From the NCBI GenBank assembly GCA_965277625.1, contig OZ255827.1, forward strand, positions 248,001-312,000: a DNA stretch of 64,000 bases, in the 5' to 3' direction. Numbering within the stretch: the first letter of the stretch is position 1; each line of letters opens with the position of its first letter. The position numbers and the translations under genes were made by a program. Under the pieces are notes generated by a model that saw nothing but the letters and a program-made list of their open reading frames with translations, was not told the DNA's origin and ran no database searches. Source of the stretch: G965195345 sp965277625 (GTDB lineage: Bacteria; Pseudomonadota; Gammaproteobacteria; CAKMZV01). This document shows positions 1 to 8,537 of this stretch, one piece after another.

Positions 1-167
1 TCGAACAGTGCCACAAGATAAATGTTGGCGTGCTTCTGCATGTATTGTTGCTGTTGTTGTTCAGTAATGTATATGGGATCTATGAAAGAACCCACGACTC
101 GTGGGTCATTACGTAGCAATCGTATAAATTCATAATATTTTGGTGCGTTATCAACGATTTCTATCAT
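1..167 (-). CDS. GNAT-like N-acetyltransferase, N-terminal part, cut by window edge
   Basis: The minus strand from an ATG at 167 reads about 55 residues and runs off the left edge. The visible part starts MIEIVDNAPKYYEFIRLLRN and continues with DPRVVGSFID and ITEQQQQYM. This layout (a short beta strand, an xxFIRxLRND helix, then IT-x-EQQ-x-YM) resembles the N-terminus of a GNAT subgroup close to sugar-nucleotide N-acetyltransferases. That family call is from memory and the acetyl-CoA-binding half lies outside the window. A purine-rich GAGAGAAA stands just upstream of the ATG and can serve as ribosome binding site. The gene is divergent from the GNAT gene at 445, with about 280 bp between them. 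Substrate unknown. Confidence 0.55.
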   Translation of the reverse strand, partial: MIEIVDNAPKYYEFIRLLRNDPRVVGSFIDPIYITEQQQQQYMQKHANIYLVALF

Positions 168-430
168 GGTTTTCTCTCAATCACTTGATGATGTTCTTAA
201 GTTTGTTACAAATCACCGATTGTCATTGTATTAATGGGTTTATTTTTGAAGGTATCTCTTGTATATTGTCCAAATTGCAAATAATCATTATTTTGATTAA
301 TTTTCATACGTTCATTTTATCATTTTTGTATTGGCATCTATTTGGAAATCGAATGGCCACCTACCCTAGCAAAGCAAGTTTAAGATAAGGCTTTGATTGA
401 GAAAAAACGTTTTTCTGTAAATGCTTCTTT

Positions 431-436
431 TATAAT
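431..436 (+). promoter_or_regulatory. -10 element placed 8 nt before the GNAT start codon
   Basis: A perfect TATAAT ends 8 nt before the ATG at 445. There is no convincing -35 and no Shine-Dalgarno in the 8 nt gap. Transcription would begin at or within about two bases of the start codon, so the message would be leaderless. The same spacing recurs before the atp operon and bioB. Confidence 0.5.
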
Positions 437-444
437 GATAATTC

Positions 445-933
445 ATGACCCCTGAAAAAATCATTATTCGCCCAGCTGTTATTGACGATGCGCCGTTAAT
501 TTTGCAATTCGTTCAAGCGTTGGCAGAATATGAAAAAGAACCGAATGCGGTTGTGAATACAGTTGAGTCGATCAAGCAAATTTTGTTTACCCCGCCTGTT
601 CGGGTTGAGGCCTTGATTTGTGAATTGGCCGGTCAAGCTATTGGTTTTGCGGTTTATTTTTATAATTATTCAACGTGGTTGGGTCAGCACGGTCTTTATC
701 TTGAGGATTTATATGTGCAACCTGAGCATCGTAAAATCGGCGCTGGCAAAAAACTGTTAAAATCCTTAGCGACCATTGCCGTTCAAAATAATTGTGGTCG
801 ATTGGAGTGGAGCGTTTTAAATTGGAATCGTTTGGCCATTGATTTTTATGATTCCATCGGTGCCAAACCACAGGATGAATGGACCGTTTATCGCTTAACA
901 GGAGACGCATTGAAATCATTTGCAAGGAAATAA
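445..933 (+). CDS. GNAT family N-acetyltransferase (SSAT/thialysine-like)
   Basis: This is a complete 162-residue single-domain GNAT. The N-terminus (IIIRPAVIDDAPLILQFV) is the usual first strand and helix. The central LYLEDLYVQPEHRKIGAGKKL holds the strand-4 'EDLYV' and the R/Q-x-x-G-x-G/A acetyl-CoA pyrophosphate loop (here HRKIGAGK). The end, with LEWSVLNWNRLAIDFYDSIGA, closely follows the diamine/thialysine acetyltransferase subgroup. By family it would transfer acetyl from acetyl-CoA to a small amine in the cytoplasm; the exact substrate is not determined. The ABC ATPase gene begins 5 bp downstream, so the two are probably one transcript. The start has no Shine-Dalgarno but a TATAAT lies 8 nt upstream. 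Confidence 0.85.
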   Translation: MTPEKIIIRPAVIDDAPLILQFVQALAEYEKEPNAVVNTVESIKQILFTPPVRVEALICELAGQAIGFAVYFYNYSTWLGQHGLYLEDLYVQPEHRKIGAGKKLLKSLATIAVQNNCGRLEWSVLNWNRLAIDFYDSIGAKPQDEWTVYRLTGDALKSFARK

Positions 934-938
934 ATACT

Positions 939-1730
939 ATGAGTACAACAGACATTGAAAAACCCATTGCCTTAGAGTTGGTCAACATCCATAAAAGTTT
1001 TGGCGATGTATCCATTATTAAAGGGGTCTCATTAAAAGCCTATGAAGGCGATGTGATTTCAATCATTGGTGCTAGTGGCTCTGGCAAGAGCACGCTGTTA
1101 AGGTGCATTAATTTATTGGAAAATCCCAGTCAGGGTGAAATCCGCGTTTTTGGTGAAACACTACAGATGGCCGCTGACAAGCAGGGCGACCTACAAGCGA
1201 CTTCCATCAAGCAATTGAGAGCCATGCGCGAAAAAATCGGCTTTGTTTTTCAAAACTTTAACCTTTGGCCACACAAGACAGTCATTGAGAATCTCATTGA
1301 AGCACCCACCAAGGTTTTGAAACAGTCAAAAGAGATGGCCATAGAAAAAAGTGACGTGTTATTAAAAAAAGTGGGGTTGTTTGAACGCCGAGATTATTAC
1401 CCAAGCCAGTTGTCGGGCGGGCAGCAACAACGCGTTGCTATTGCCAGAGCTTTGGCCATGGATCCTGAAATTTTATTGTTTGATGAGCCGACCTCATCCT
1501 TAGACCCTGAATTGGTGGATGAGGTATTATCGACCATGAAGTCGTTGGCCGATGAAAAACGCACCATGTTGGTGGTCACTCACGAAATGGCTTTTGCGCG
1601 AGAAGTTTCGAGCAAGATGATTTTTTTACACCAAGGATTGGTTGAGGCAGAGGGTGCACCGGAGTATATTTTCAATCAAGCCGATTCGCCAAGGCTTAAG
1701 CAATTTTTGTCGCGCGAATACGAAGCCTAA
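939..1730 (+). CDS. Polar amino acid ABC transporter, ATP-binding protein (HisP/ArtP-like)
   Basis: The 263-residue ATPase has Walker A GASGSGKST (about residue 45), a Q-loop (FVFQNFNLWPH), the signature LSGGQQQRVAIARAL, Walker B ILLFDEPTSSLDPE and the H-loop VTHEM. The 'RCINLLE' after Walker A and the FNLWPH stretch are typical of the polar amino acid uptake (PAAT) family. I chose the ATG at 939 because it follows AAGGAAATAA, a usable ribosome site, and gives a normal N-terminus; an in-frame ATG at 879 would overlap the GNAT gene by 55 bp. It should energise the two permeases at 2725-4112 with the binding protein at 1905, although it is separated from them by a 174 bp gap that looks regulatory. 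Confidence 0.9.
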   Translation: MSTTDIEKPIALELVNIHKSFGDVSIIKGVSLKAYEGDVISIIGASGSGKSTLLRCINLLENPSQGEIRVFGETLQMAADKQGDLQATSIKQLRAMREKIGFVFQNFNLWPHKTVIENLIEAPTKVLKQSKEMAIEKSDVLLKKVGLFERRDYYPSQLSGGQQQRVAIARALAMDPEILLFDEPTSSLDPELVDEVLSTMKSLADEKRTMLVVTHEMAFAREVSSKMIFLHQGLVEAEGAPEYIFNQADSPRLKQFLSREYEA

Positions 1731-1791
1731 TTAGCCAAAGAGCGCTCAAAGCGGTGCACAATTCATTATGGGCAAACGTTTTTTAATCACC

Positions 1792-1811
1792 TAATACGAC
1801 TAATTGTATTA
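1792..1811. promoter_or_regulatory. Near-palindrome upstream of the amino acid binding-protein gene
   Basis: Half-sites TAATAC and GTATTA are exact reverse complements, separated by 8 nt, with extra inner pairing (16 of 20 positions pair). It stands about 95 bp before the ATG at 1905, where an operator for a dimeric repressor could lie. No regulator is identified. A similar TTATAC-N8-GTATAA lies upstream of the first giant gene at 28971. Confidence 0.35.
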
Positions 1812-1904
1812 AAATCTATGTCGTTACATTGATGAATAGCTCCATTGTGCAGACACATTGAGGTCGTCATCTTACTTATTTTCAATCATTAAAAGGACAT
1901 TACT

Positions 1905-2654
1905 ATGAAAAAATCATTTATTGCAACACTGGCTGTTTTGATGCTAACCGCATTCAGCAGCATCACTTTTGCTAAGACCGTAAAATTTGCAACCGAAGGG
2001 GCTTGGGCGCCTTTTAATTTCGTCGATGCTTCAGGCGAAGCCAAGGGTTTTGATGTGGATATTGCCAAAGCACTTTGCGCTGAGATGAAAGTGGAATGTG
2101 AGATCGTCATTCAAGACTGGGACGGATTGATTCCCGCATTAAAGCTGAAAAAGTTTGATGCCATCGTCGCCAGCATGTCAATCACAGAAGAACGTTTAAA
2201 GCAGGTTGATTTTACCAATTCGTACTACAGCGGTGGTTTACGTTTTATGGGTAAAAAGAAAAAAGACCTAACCTTATCAAAAACGGGATTGAAAGGTAAA
2301 AACATTGGTGCGCAGCGTTCAACGGTCGCAAGTGCTTATTTAGAAAAGCATTACGGTGATTTCGTCAATGTTAAGTTGTACGACACTCAAGACAATGTCT
2401 ATTTGGATCTGATTTCAGGTCGGTTAGATGGCGCATTGTCTGATGAGTTGCCAACGTATAATTGGTTGAAGTCCAAAGATGGTAAGGATTTTGAATTCGT
2501 TGGCGAAGCTTTCGCAAAAGACGACAAAATCGGCATTGCCGTCCGTAAAGGCGACGATCTGCGCGAGAAAATTAATGCCGCATTGACGGCCATTGTTAAT
2601 AATGGCACCTATGAAAAAATCAATGCAAAATACTTCCCCTTCTCAATTTATTGA
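1905..2654 (+). CDS. Periplasmic amino acid-binding protein (Lys/Arg/Orn/His-like)
   Basis: This is a 249-residue solute-binding protein of bacterial extracellular family 3. A Sec signal peptide (MKKSFIATL..., predicted cut after ITFA, residue 23) is followed by FATEGAWAPFNF, GFDVDIAKALC, FDAIVASMSITEER and VDFTNSYYSGG. These are the hallmark ligand-contact segments of the ArgT/HisJ/ArtJ group. The C-terminus KYFPFSIY matches the 'KYFxFxxYG' end of ArgT/HisJ, which is why I favour basic amino acids; the exact ligand is inferred. AAAAGGAC, 7 nt before the ATG, is a good ribosome site. A strong hairpin follows the stop codon and probably keeps this protein in excess over the permeases. Confidence 0.9.
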   Translation: MKKSFIATLAVLMLTAFSSITFAKTVKFATEGAWAPFNFVDASGEAKGFDVDIAKALCAEMKVECEIVIQDWDGLIPALKLKKFDAIVASMSITEERLKQVDFTNSYYSGGLRFMGKKKKDLTLSKTGLKGKNIGAQRSTVASAYLEKHYGDFVNVKLYDTQDNVYLDLISGRLDGALSDELPTYNWLKSKDGKDFEFVGEAFAKDDKIGIAVRKGDDLREKINAALTAIVNNGTYEKINAKYFPFSIY

Positions 2655-2670
2655 GATCACTCGTTTGATC

Positions 2671-2701
2671 AAACGCCAGAAATAAAGCATTTCTGGCGTT
2701 T
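2671..2701 (+). terminator. Perfect 13-bp hairpin between binding protein and permease genes
   Basis: AAACGCCAGAAAT (2671-2683) and ATTTCTGGCGTTT (2689-2701) are perfect reverse complements around a 5-nt loop. It lies 17 bp after the binding-protein stop and 24 bp before the GTG of the next gene. There is no long T-run, so partial termination or 3'-end protection inside the operon is more likely than full termination. This is usual for ABC importer operons. Confidence 0.7.
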
Positions 2702-2724
2702 ATTAAAACCATCTTCAGTATTCA

Positions 2725-3417
2725 GTGATAGAGCTACACGGATTCGGCTACCAGCTAATGCTGGGCACCCTTGTTACCTTACAAGTGGCTGCTGGCGCTA
2801 TGGTCTGGGGCTTGACCATGGGGATATTGAGCGCATTGGCGAAATCCTCGCACTCAAAAATTCTTCAATCAATCAGCACCGCATATACCAGCATCTTCAG
2901 GGGCTTGCCTGAATTATTGACCATATTGCTGATTTACTATAGTGCAGAAATTGTCCTTGGTATTATTGCCAATGACGTATTCGGCTTTGAAGACCCCATT
3001 GATTTGAATCCCTTGTACACGGGTATGTTTGCATTAGGCTTGATTTTTGGCGCATATGCCAGCGAAGTGTTTCGAGGCGCATTGCTTGCCATAGCCAAAG
3101 GTCAAACGGAAGTGTCAATGGCTTTGGGCATGTCCAAACTCCAGTGTTATCAGCGTATTATCATTCCGCAGATTTGGCGACTGGCGATTCCAGGACTGGG
3201 CAATTTGTTTTTGGTTTTATTAAAAGATACCGCCCTGGTTTCGGTCATTGGTTTGAATGAACTGATGCAAAAATCAAAATTGGCGGTGGGATTTACCAAA
3301 GAACCCTTTACCTTTTATATGTTTGCGGCCTTGATCTATTTAAGTTTAACCATCATTTCTATGGTGGCACTCCACTATTTAGAAAAAAGAACCAATAGAG
3401 GCATGGCGGTCAGCTGA
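2725..3417 (+). CDS. Polar amino acid ABC transporter permease (HisQ/ArtQ-like)
   Basis: This is a 230-residue inner-membrane permease of the His/Glu/Gln/Arg family. It shows TLVTLQVAAGAMVWGL near the start, the conserved SIFRGLPELLTILLIYY, and the EAA loop region (SEVFRGALLAIAKGQTEVSMALGM, followed by IIIPQIWRLAIPGLGN) that docks on the ATPase. The start is GTG; no strong ribosome site is visible, and an ATG 11 codons later is possible but would cut the first helix short. The stop overlaps the next permease by one base (TGATG), so the two are translationally coupled. They form a heterodimeric channel. Confidence 0.88.
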   Translation: MIELHGFGYQLMLGTLVTLQVAAGAMVWGLTMGILSALAKSSHSKILQSISTAYTSIFRGLPELLTILLIYYSAEIVLGIIANDVFGFEDPIDLNPLYTGMFALGLIFGAYASEVFRGALLAIAKGQTEVSMALGMSKLQCYQRIIIPQIWRLAIPGLGNLFLVLLKDTALVSVIGLNELMQKSKLAVGFTKEPFTFYMFAALIYLSLTIISMVALHYLEKRTNRGMAVS

Positions 3418-4112
3418 TGGAACTTAAATTTCAGAACATGATCGATAACTTTCCAGCGTTGCTGGAGGCGTCCTTAACCACCTTAGAATTGCTGGTCGTT
3501 AGTTCGCTGATTGGTATTGTTTTGGCCATTCCCATCGGGCTATTGCGGCGTTCAAAAAACAAGTATATTATGGCCTTGCCCTACGCCTACATATTCTTCT
3601 TTCGCGGCACGCCTTTGCTGGTTCAAATCTTTTTGATTTACTATGGTGCTTCTCAGTTTGAAGTGGTGCGTGATAGTTTCTTATGGCCCATTCTTAGAGA
3701 AGCGTATTGGTGCGCCATCATTGCCTTCAGTTTGAATACCTCAGCGTATATTGCTGAAATTCTACGAGGGGCCTTAAGCAGTATTCCAAAGGGCGAAGTG
3801 GAAGCCTGCGTTGCCTTAGGCTTTTCCAAGTTTGCCATGTATAAAAACATACTGTTTCCGCGCGCTTTTGGCATTATGTTGCCAGCCTACAGTAATGAAG
3901 TGATCTTACTGCTCAAAGGAACCGCCTTGGCGAGCACCATCACCTTACTGGATTTAATGGGCGTGGCACGAACCATCATTGCGCGAAATTTAGCCACCAT
4001 CGATATACTAGTGGCGGCGGGGGTGATTTATTTGGCCATGAGTGTGATTATATTTGCCATCTTTAAGCAAATCGAGAAGTCCTATAACGCCCATCAAAAT
4101 TTAAGATCATAA
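3417..4112 (+). CDS. Polar amino acid ABC transporter permease (HisM/ArtM-like)
   Basis: A 231-residue integral membrane protein, paralogous in plan to the preceding permease. It has LEASLTTLELLVVSSL, the YIFFFRGTPLLVQIFLIYYG segment, and the EAA coupling loop AEILRGALSSIPKGEVEACVALGF. About five membrane helices can be seen. Its ATG overlaps the previous stop by one base. Together with the genes at 939, 1905 and 2725 it completes a binding-protein-dependent amino acid importer. The next gene is on the opposite strand; no clear terminator is seen in the 63-bp convergent gap. Confidence 0.88.
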   Translation: MELKFQNMIDNFPALLEASLTTLELLVVSSLIGIVLAIPIGLLRRSKNKYIMALPYAYIFFFRGTPLLVQIFLIYYGASQFEVVRDSFLWPILREAYWCAIIAFSLNTSAYIAEILRGALSSIPKGEVEACVALGFSKFAMYKNILFPRAFGIMLPAYSNEVILLLKGTALASTITLLDLMGVARTIIARNLATIDILVAAGVIYLAMSVIIFAIFKQIEKSYNAHQNLRS

Positions 4113-4175
4113 ACAAGCGGTCCAAATGCTTAGACAACTTGTGATCGAGCATTGATCCAGTTTCTGAATCAAATA

Positions 4176-4751
4176 TTAAAAGCCGTAACCAAATTCCAAG
4201 GCAACGCCAACAAACCTTATGTTAACATTAAGTGGAGCGATGATCTCTCGGGGAAATATCTGATGAGTAAAAGTAAAATTACTAATTGAGTACATGACGC
4301 TCCACTGGAATCCTTTGGTTAGCTCACCATATCCAATGTTAAAATGCGTTGCTGTATTGCCTGAGTTATTGATTGGAAAAACAGAATTTTTTGAGCGATA
4401 AGCCCCAGTGCCAGTCCCAAGTCCAATAATAAATCCGCCATCAGAAACATAATCCAAAACAATAAACGAAAAATCGACGCCAGAAATGATATCGGTTGAA
4501 ATGTTTGTTGTATGTGCCCCAAATATACGAACATGTTTAAACTTATATCCTGCTTTGAAAGTATAAGGGATTGAGTCTGGTCGCCCATCTCGAGAGAAGC
4601 TATTGGTATTATCATCAATGTTATGTGTAATTGTAGGGAAAGCATAAGGAGAGACGCTGACAAAGGCTCCAGTGTATTTGTTATTGTTCGCAATACTGAA
4701 AGTGGCCGTCAGGCATAAAAGTATTGCAAGAATGGATTTTGTTTTAATCAT
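4176..4751 (-). CDS. Secreted protein of unknown function, outer-membrane beta-barrel-like
   Basis: A 191-residue protein with a clear Sec signal peptide (MIKTKSILAILLCLTATFSIA, cut about residue 21). The rest alternates polar and hydrophobic residues with many glycines and aromatics (YTFKAGYKFKHVRIFG, GGFIIGLGTGTGAY, HFNIGYGEL, VALEFGYGF) and ends in phenylalanine, as in small 8-stranded outer-membrane barrels. I recognise no specific family. It stands alone between convergent and divergent neighbours. The upstream region on the minus strand (4752 onward) contains AT-rich DNA. The barrel call rests on composition and C-terminus, not homology. Confidence 0.65.
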   Translation of the reverse strand: MIKTKSILAILLCLTATFSIANNNKYTGAFVSVSPYAFPTITHNIDDNTNSFSRDGRPDSIPYTFKAGYKFKHVRIFGAHTTNISTDIISGVDFSFIVLDYVSDGGFIIGLGTGTGAYRSKNSVFPINNSGNTATHFNIGYGELTKGFQWSVMYSISNFTFTHQIFPREIIAPLNVNIRFVGVALEFGYGF

Positions 4752-5503
4752 TTTAATATTCCTTGGTTGAGTGAATTTAAGCTTAAATGCATCAGATTTA
4801 TTTATGCTTTTAAGAATTATAGCATACTAAATTCAAGTCTCAGAATAATATGAAAACCAGAAGCTTTAGAGCGGTTCACTCATGCTGATTAAGGAATTCT
4901 TTCAATGATCAAAAACCCCTAACATTGGATTATGAAGCGGGCTGCTTAAATTGACAGTGGTTCTAATTCCGCTTTGATTTTTCTCTCCAGCTGGTTTTTT
5001 CATTTTGTTTAAACTAACAACTTATGACGGTTTGAGCTTCTGCCACGATCAATGCTTGCCAGTCATACGAGCTAAGCGTGATTGACTGGCTAGCCCCCGC
5101 TCAGATGAAGTGGTGAATGTCCTCGCCTTGCGCTCTAAGGATTGAATCCAAATGCGCCAAATGTTCATTAGCATTCAGCCCAGTATTTTAAGTTATAGGA
5201 TGTGTATAGTTGTTTTAAAGTCAGCCAACTTGACTCTAAGCCCACCTTCTTAATACCCAGTTATATTTTAAAAAGCCTTTGCTTTAAAATGATTTGTATG
5301 AAAAAATTCTAAGCATATCACCGATATAAAAACGGGCTTATTGGTAAAATACAGAGAAATTTCATCAATGGAAAAAACCTTGCCACAAATAGTCGTAAGG
5401 TTGAAGCGAACAAGTTCTAATCACATTAGTACGATTTCCACTGTCGCACAGAGGAATTTAGGGCATCATTCGCGTCATTTAAACAGAAATGGGAAAAGAT
5501 ATT
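4752..5503. other. 750-bp region without a convincing gene; contains one hairpin
   Basis: This gap carries the promoters of the divergent barrel gene and pntA but no open frame I can support. The in-frame reading upstream of pntA (from 5341 in another frame) has no protein-like features. One perfect inverted repeat is visible: GCCAGTCA (5058-5065) and TGACTGGC (5083-5090), separated by 17 nt. The rest is AT-rich. I see no riboswitch I can name and no repeat array. It may hold decayed sequence or a small RNA. Confidence 0.4.
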
Positions 5504-7048
5504 ATGAAAATTGGTATTCCAAAAGAGATCAATGCTGGCGAAAAAAGGGTCGCTGTCACGCCTGAAGTGACGGGTCAACTGATCAAATTAGGTTTTGAAG
5601 TACAGGTTGAATCCCTTGCTGGCAAAAGCGCAAATTTCACCGACGGTGATTACGAAGCGGCAGGCGCCTCAATCAATAAAGACACCAAAGCCTTATGGCA
5701 AGAGAATGACATCATCCTCAAGATTGGTGAGTTAGGCCACCATCCAACCTTAAAGTGCGATGAGACAGAGTTATTGGCGGAAAATAAAATATTCGCCTCC
5801 TTTGTTTGGCCATCACTCAATCCAGAGTTATTGAAAACCTTAGCCGATAAAAAAGTCACCACCTTGGCCATGGACAATGTGCCCAGAATTTCACGCGCTC
5901 AGAAATTAGACGCTCGAAGCTCAATGGCCAATATTTCTGGTTATAGGGCGGTCCTTGAAGCGGCGCACAATTTTAATCGCTTTTTTGCGGGACAAATCAC
6001 CGCAGCCGGCAAGGTTCAGCCCGCTAAGGTGATGGTCATTGGTGTAGGTGTTGCGGGTTTAGCCGCCATCGGTGTTGCCAATAGCATGGGTGCGGTGGTG
6101 CGCGCTTTTGATACGCGCTTAGAAGTTAAAGAACAAGTTGAGAGCATGGGCGCCGAATTTTTAGAATTGGATTTTGCCGAAGATGGTAGCGGTGAAGGCG
6201 GTTATGCCAAGGTCATGAGTGATGAGTTTATCCAAGCTGAAATGGCCTTGTTTTTGGAGCAGGCCAAGGAAGTTGACATCATCATCACCACCGCTTTGAT
6301 CCCTGGAAGACCGGCACCAGAGCTGATCACCAAGGAAATGGTCAGCGCTATGAAGAATGGCAGCGTCATCGTCGATCTCGCTGCAGAACAAGGCGGCAAT
6401 TGCAAGCTGACAAAAGCGGGTGAAATTGTCGAAGTTGATGGGGTTCAAATCATTGGTTATACCGATCTTCCCAGCCGACTATCCACCCAAGCCAGTCAGA
6501 TGTACGGAACCAATTTACGTCATTTATTGACCGAGATGTGTCCAGAGAAAGATGGGGTGTTGCAAATCGATATGGACAATGAGGTTGTGCGCGGTTTGAC
6601 TGCGACCCATCAAGGCGAAGTGACTTGGCCACCACCAGCGCCTAAGTTGTCGGCAGCCCCTGCTGCACCGAAGAAAGTTGAACCGGTGATGCCCATCGAA
6701 CCCGAGAAACCCAAAACAAAATATTGGCCAATCGTCGTGGGTGCTTTGGCTTTGGCATTAGTGGGCTTGTTTGCACCGCCTTCATTTCTGGGACATTTTA
6801 CAGTTTTTGTGTTGTCGTGCTTCATCGGTTATATGGTGGTCTGGAATGTCACACCAGCGCTGCACACACCACTCATGAGCGTTACCAATGCCATTAGCAG
6901 TATCATCATTGTGGGTGCGATTGTACAAATTGACTCGACCCAGAACATCGTGCTGTGGTTGTCTGGCATTGCCATACTCATTACCGCGGTCAATATTTTT
7001 GGTGGATTTGCCGTGACTCAGCGCATGCTGGGCATGTTTCAGAAATAG
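5504..7048 (+). CDS. pntA: NAD(P) transhydrogenase subunit alpha
   Basis: A 514-residue protein close to the usual 510. The NAD(H)-binding domain I fills residues 1-380, with MKIGIPKEINAGEKRVAVTP at the start, the RAQKLDARSSMANISGYRAV loop, the Rossmann motif VIGVGVAGLAAIG, and AAEQGGNCKLT. A Pro/Ala/Lys linker follows (about 385-410), then four C-terminal membrane helices. With PntB it couples hydride transfer from NADH to NADP+ to inward proton flow at the inner membrane. The start at 5504 matches the family's M-R/K-IGIP-R/K-E and follows GGGAAAAG; an ATG 15 bp upstream is less likely. pntB follows after 15 bp. Confidence 0.96.
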   Translation: MKIGIPKEINAGEKRVAVTPEVTGQLIKLGFEVQVESLAGKSANFTDGDYEAAGASINKDTKALWQENDIILKIGELGHHPTLKCDETELLAENKIFASFVWPSLNPELLKTLADKKVTTLAMDNVPRISRAQKLDARSSMANISGYRAVLEAAHNFNRFFAGQITAAGKVQPAKVMVIGVGVAGLAAIGVANSMGAVVRAFDTRLEVKEQVESMGAEFLELDFAEDGSGEGGYAKVMSDEFIQAEMALFLEQAKEVDIIITTALIPGRPAPELITKEMVSAMKNGSVIVDLAAEQGGNCKLTKAGEIVEVDGVQIIGYTDLPSRLSTQASQMYGTNLRHLLTEMCPEKDGVLQIDMDNEVVRGLTATHQGEVTWPPPAPKLSAAPAAPKKVEPVMPIEPEKPKTKYWPIVVGALALALVGLFAPPSFLGHFTVFVLSCFIGYMVVWNVTPALHTPLMSVTNAISSIIIVGAIVQIDSTQNIVLWLSGIAILITAVNIFGGFAVTQRMLGMFQK

Positions 7049-7063
7049 TTTTAAGGAGATATT

Positions 7064-8455
7064 ATGTTAACAAGTTTGGTTGCCGCTTCGTATCTCGCTG
7101 CGGCTATATTATTCATTCTCACCTTACGCGGTTTAAGCAATCAAGAGTCTGCTCGTCGAGGCAACTTAATGGGTATGGTTGGTATGGGCATTGCCATTTT
7201 GGCAACCATTGCCAGCGTGCAAGAAAATATCATGATTTTGGTTGGCGGTTTGGCCGTTGGTGGGACATTGGGATTCATCCTGTCACGTCGCGTGCAAATG
7301 ACTCAAATGCCCGAATTGGTGGCATTTTTACACAGCTTAGTGGGTCTGGCAGCGGTGATCGTTGGCTTTGCTAATTTTTATGACCCCGTGTTTGATTATG
7401 TGGGAGTTGAGCGCTCCATCAATGCCACTGAAACCGCCATTGGGGTGATTATCGGCGCTTTGACCTTTACTGGGTCAGTCGTCGCATACGGCAAACTCAG
7501 TGGTAAGATTGGGGGCAATCCTTTGTTATTGCCAGCGCGTCATTGGCTGAATCTTGGCATATTGGTTGCGTTGGTCTTTTTGACCATTGCTTTTGTCAGC
7601 GCCAACCATTCGGGCGGCGGATTTGTTTACTTAGTGATTATGACCTTACTTGCCATGTTCATCGGCGTGCATTTGGTAGCGGCCATTGGGGGCGCAGATA
7701 TGCCTGTGGTGATTTCTATGTTAAACAGTTATTCTGGCTGGGCAGCAACGGCAATGGGTTTCATGCTGAGCAATGATCTGCTCATATTGACGGGTGCATT
7801 GGTCGGCAGCAGCGGTGCCATTTTGAGTTATATAATGTGTAAGGCGATGAATCGCAATTTTATTGCGGTGATTTCCGGTGGCTACGGTCTAAGCACGTCA
7901 AGTAGCAGCTCGAGCAGTGAAATCGAAGGCGAGATAGAAGCCACTTCGGCCATTGAATTGGCAGAGCAGCTAAAACATGCCAAAAATGTGATGATCGTCC
8001 CTGGCTACGGCATGGCTGTGGCGCAAGCTCAGCACATAGTTTCAGAAATTGTTAAAGCGCTTCAAAGTCAAAAGGTCAATGTGCGATTTGCCATCCATCC
8101 CGTGGCGGGACGGATGCCCGGACATATGAACGTCCTATTAGCCGAAGCAAAGGTGCCTTACGATATAGTGTATGAAATGGACGAAGTGAACGATGATTTT
8201 TCAGACGTTGACATCACCATCATTGTTGGGGCAAATGACATTGTCAACCCATCTGCGCAAACCGATGCTGACAGTCCCATTGCGGGGATGCCTGTGTTGG
8301 AAGTGTGGAAAAGCGAATCAGTCGTTGTCCTCAAAAGAGGCATGGCAGCGGGTTATGCGGGCGTTGAAAACCCCCTATTCTATAAAGACAATACGCGGAT
8401 GCTATTTGGTGATGCCCAAAGCAGTTTGGACGAGATCTTTCGTCATTTAAAATAA
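7064..8455 (+). CDS. pntB: NAD(P) transhydrogenase subunit beta
   Basis: 463 residues, the family's normal length. The first half has about nine membrane helices forming proton-conducting domain II; the serine-rich hinge SSSSSSSEIEGE (about 280) leads into the soluble NADP(H)-binding domain III. That domain shows VMIVPGYGMAVAQAQH, IHPVAGRMPGHMNVLLAEA, GANDIVNPSAQ and VLKRGMAAGYAGVENPLF, all known NADP-contact segments. AAGGAGAT lies just before the ATG. It forms an operon with pntA and supplies NADPH from NADH using the proton gradient. A short GC-rich hairpin follows at 8466. Confidence 0.96.
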   Translation: MLTSLVAASYLAAAILFILTLRGLSNQESARRGNLMGMVGMGIAILATIASVQENIMILVGGLAVGGTLGFILSRRVQMTQMPELVAFLHSLVGLAAVIVGFANFYDPVFDYVGVERSINATETAIGVIIGALTFTGSVVAYGKLSGKIGGNPLLLPARHWLNLGILVALVFLTIAFVSANHSGGGFVYLVIMTLLAMFIGVHLVAAIGGADMPVVISMLNSYSGWAATAMGFMLSNDLLILTGALVGSSGAILSYIMCKAMNRNFIAVISGGYGLSTSSSSSSSEIEGEIEATSAIELAEQLKHAKNVMIVPGYGMAVAQAQHIVSEIVKALQSQKVNVRFAIHPVAGRMPGHMNVLLAEAKVPYDIVYEMDEVNDDFSDVDITIIVGANDIVNPSAQTDADSPIAGMPVLEVWKSESVVVLKRGMAAGYAGVENPLFYKDNTRMLFGDAQSSLDEIFRHLK

Positions 8456-8465
8456 GGTTTCAAAG

Positions 8466-8493
8466 AAGGGCCGCTGCGGCGAGGGCGGCCTTT
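8466..8493. terminator. Hairpin after pntB, in the convergent pntB/fadD gap
   Basis: AAGGGCCGC (8466-8474) pairs with GCGGCCTTT (8485-8493) with one G-U pair, around a 10-nt loop. It is followed by only three T residues. It may serve both pntB (plus) and the acyl-CoA ligase gene (minus), since both end here. Confidence 0.5.
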
Positions 8494-8537
8494 ACATCAA
8501 TGATTGCGCCAATCATCATCAGGCGAAGTCTAAGCAA

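Noticed and set aside
140..388. An 82-residue open frame on the plus strand near the left edge.
   Set aside because: It overlaps the start of the minus-strand GNAT gene, is very rich in Ile/Leu/Phe from AT-rich DNA, and has no ribosome site or family match.
1792..1801. TAATACGACT, the first ten bases of the phage T7 promoter.
   Set aside because: The next bases do not continue the T7 consensus. The match is explained by the palindrome at 1792-1811.
4176..4693. A second 124-residue minus-strand open frame (4319-4693) overlapping the barrel gene.
   Set aside because: The 191-residue frame has a clear signal peptide and barrel-like pattern; the overlapping frame has neither.
5341..5565. A 74-residue open frame just before and overlapping pntA.
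   Set aside because: It overlaps the well-supported pntA start in another frame and has no protein-like features.
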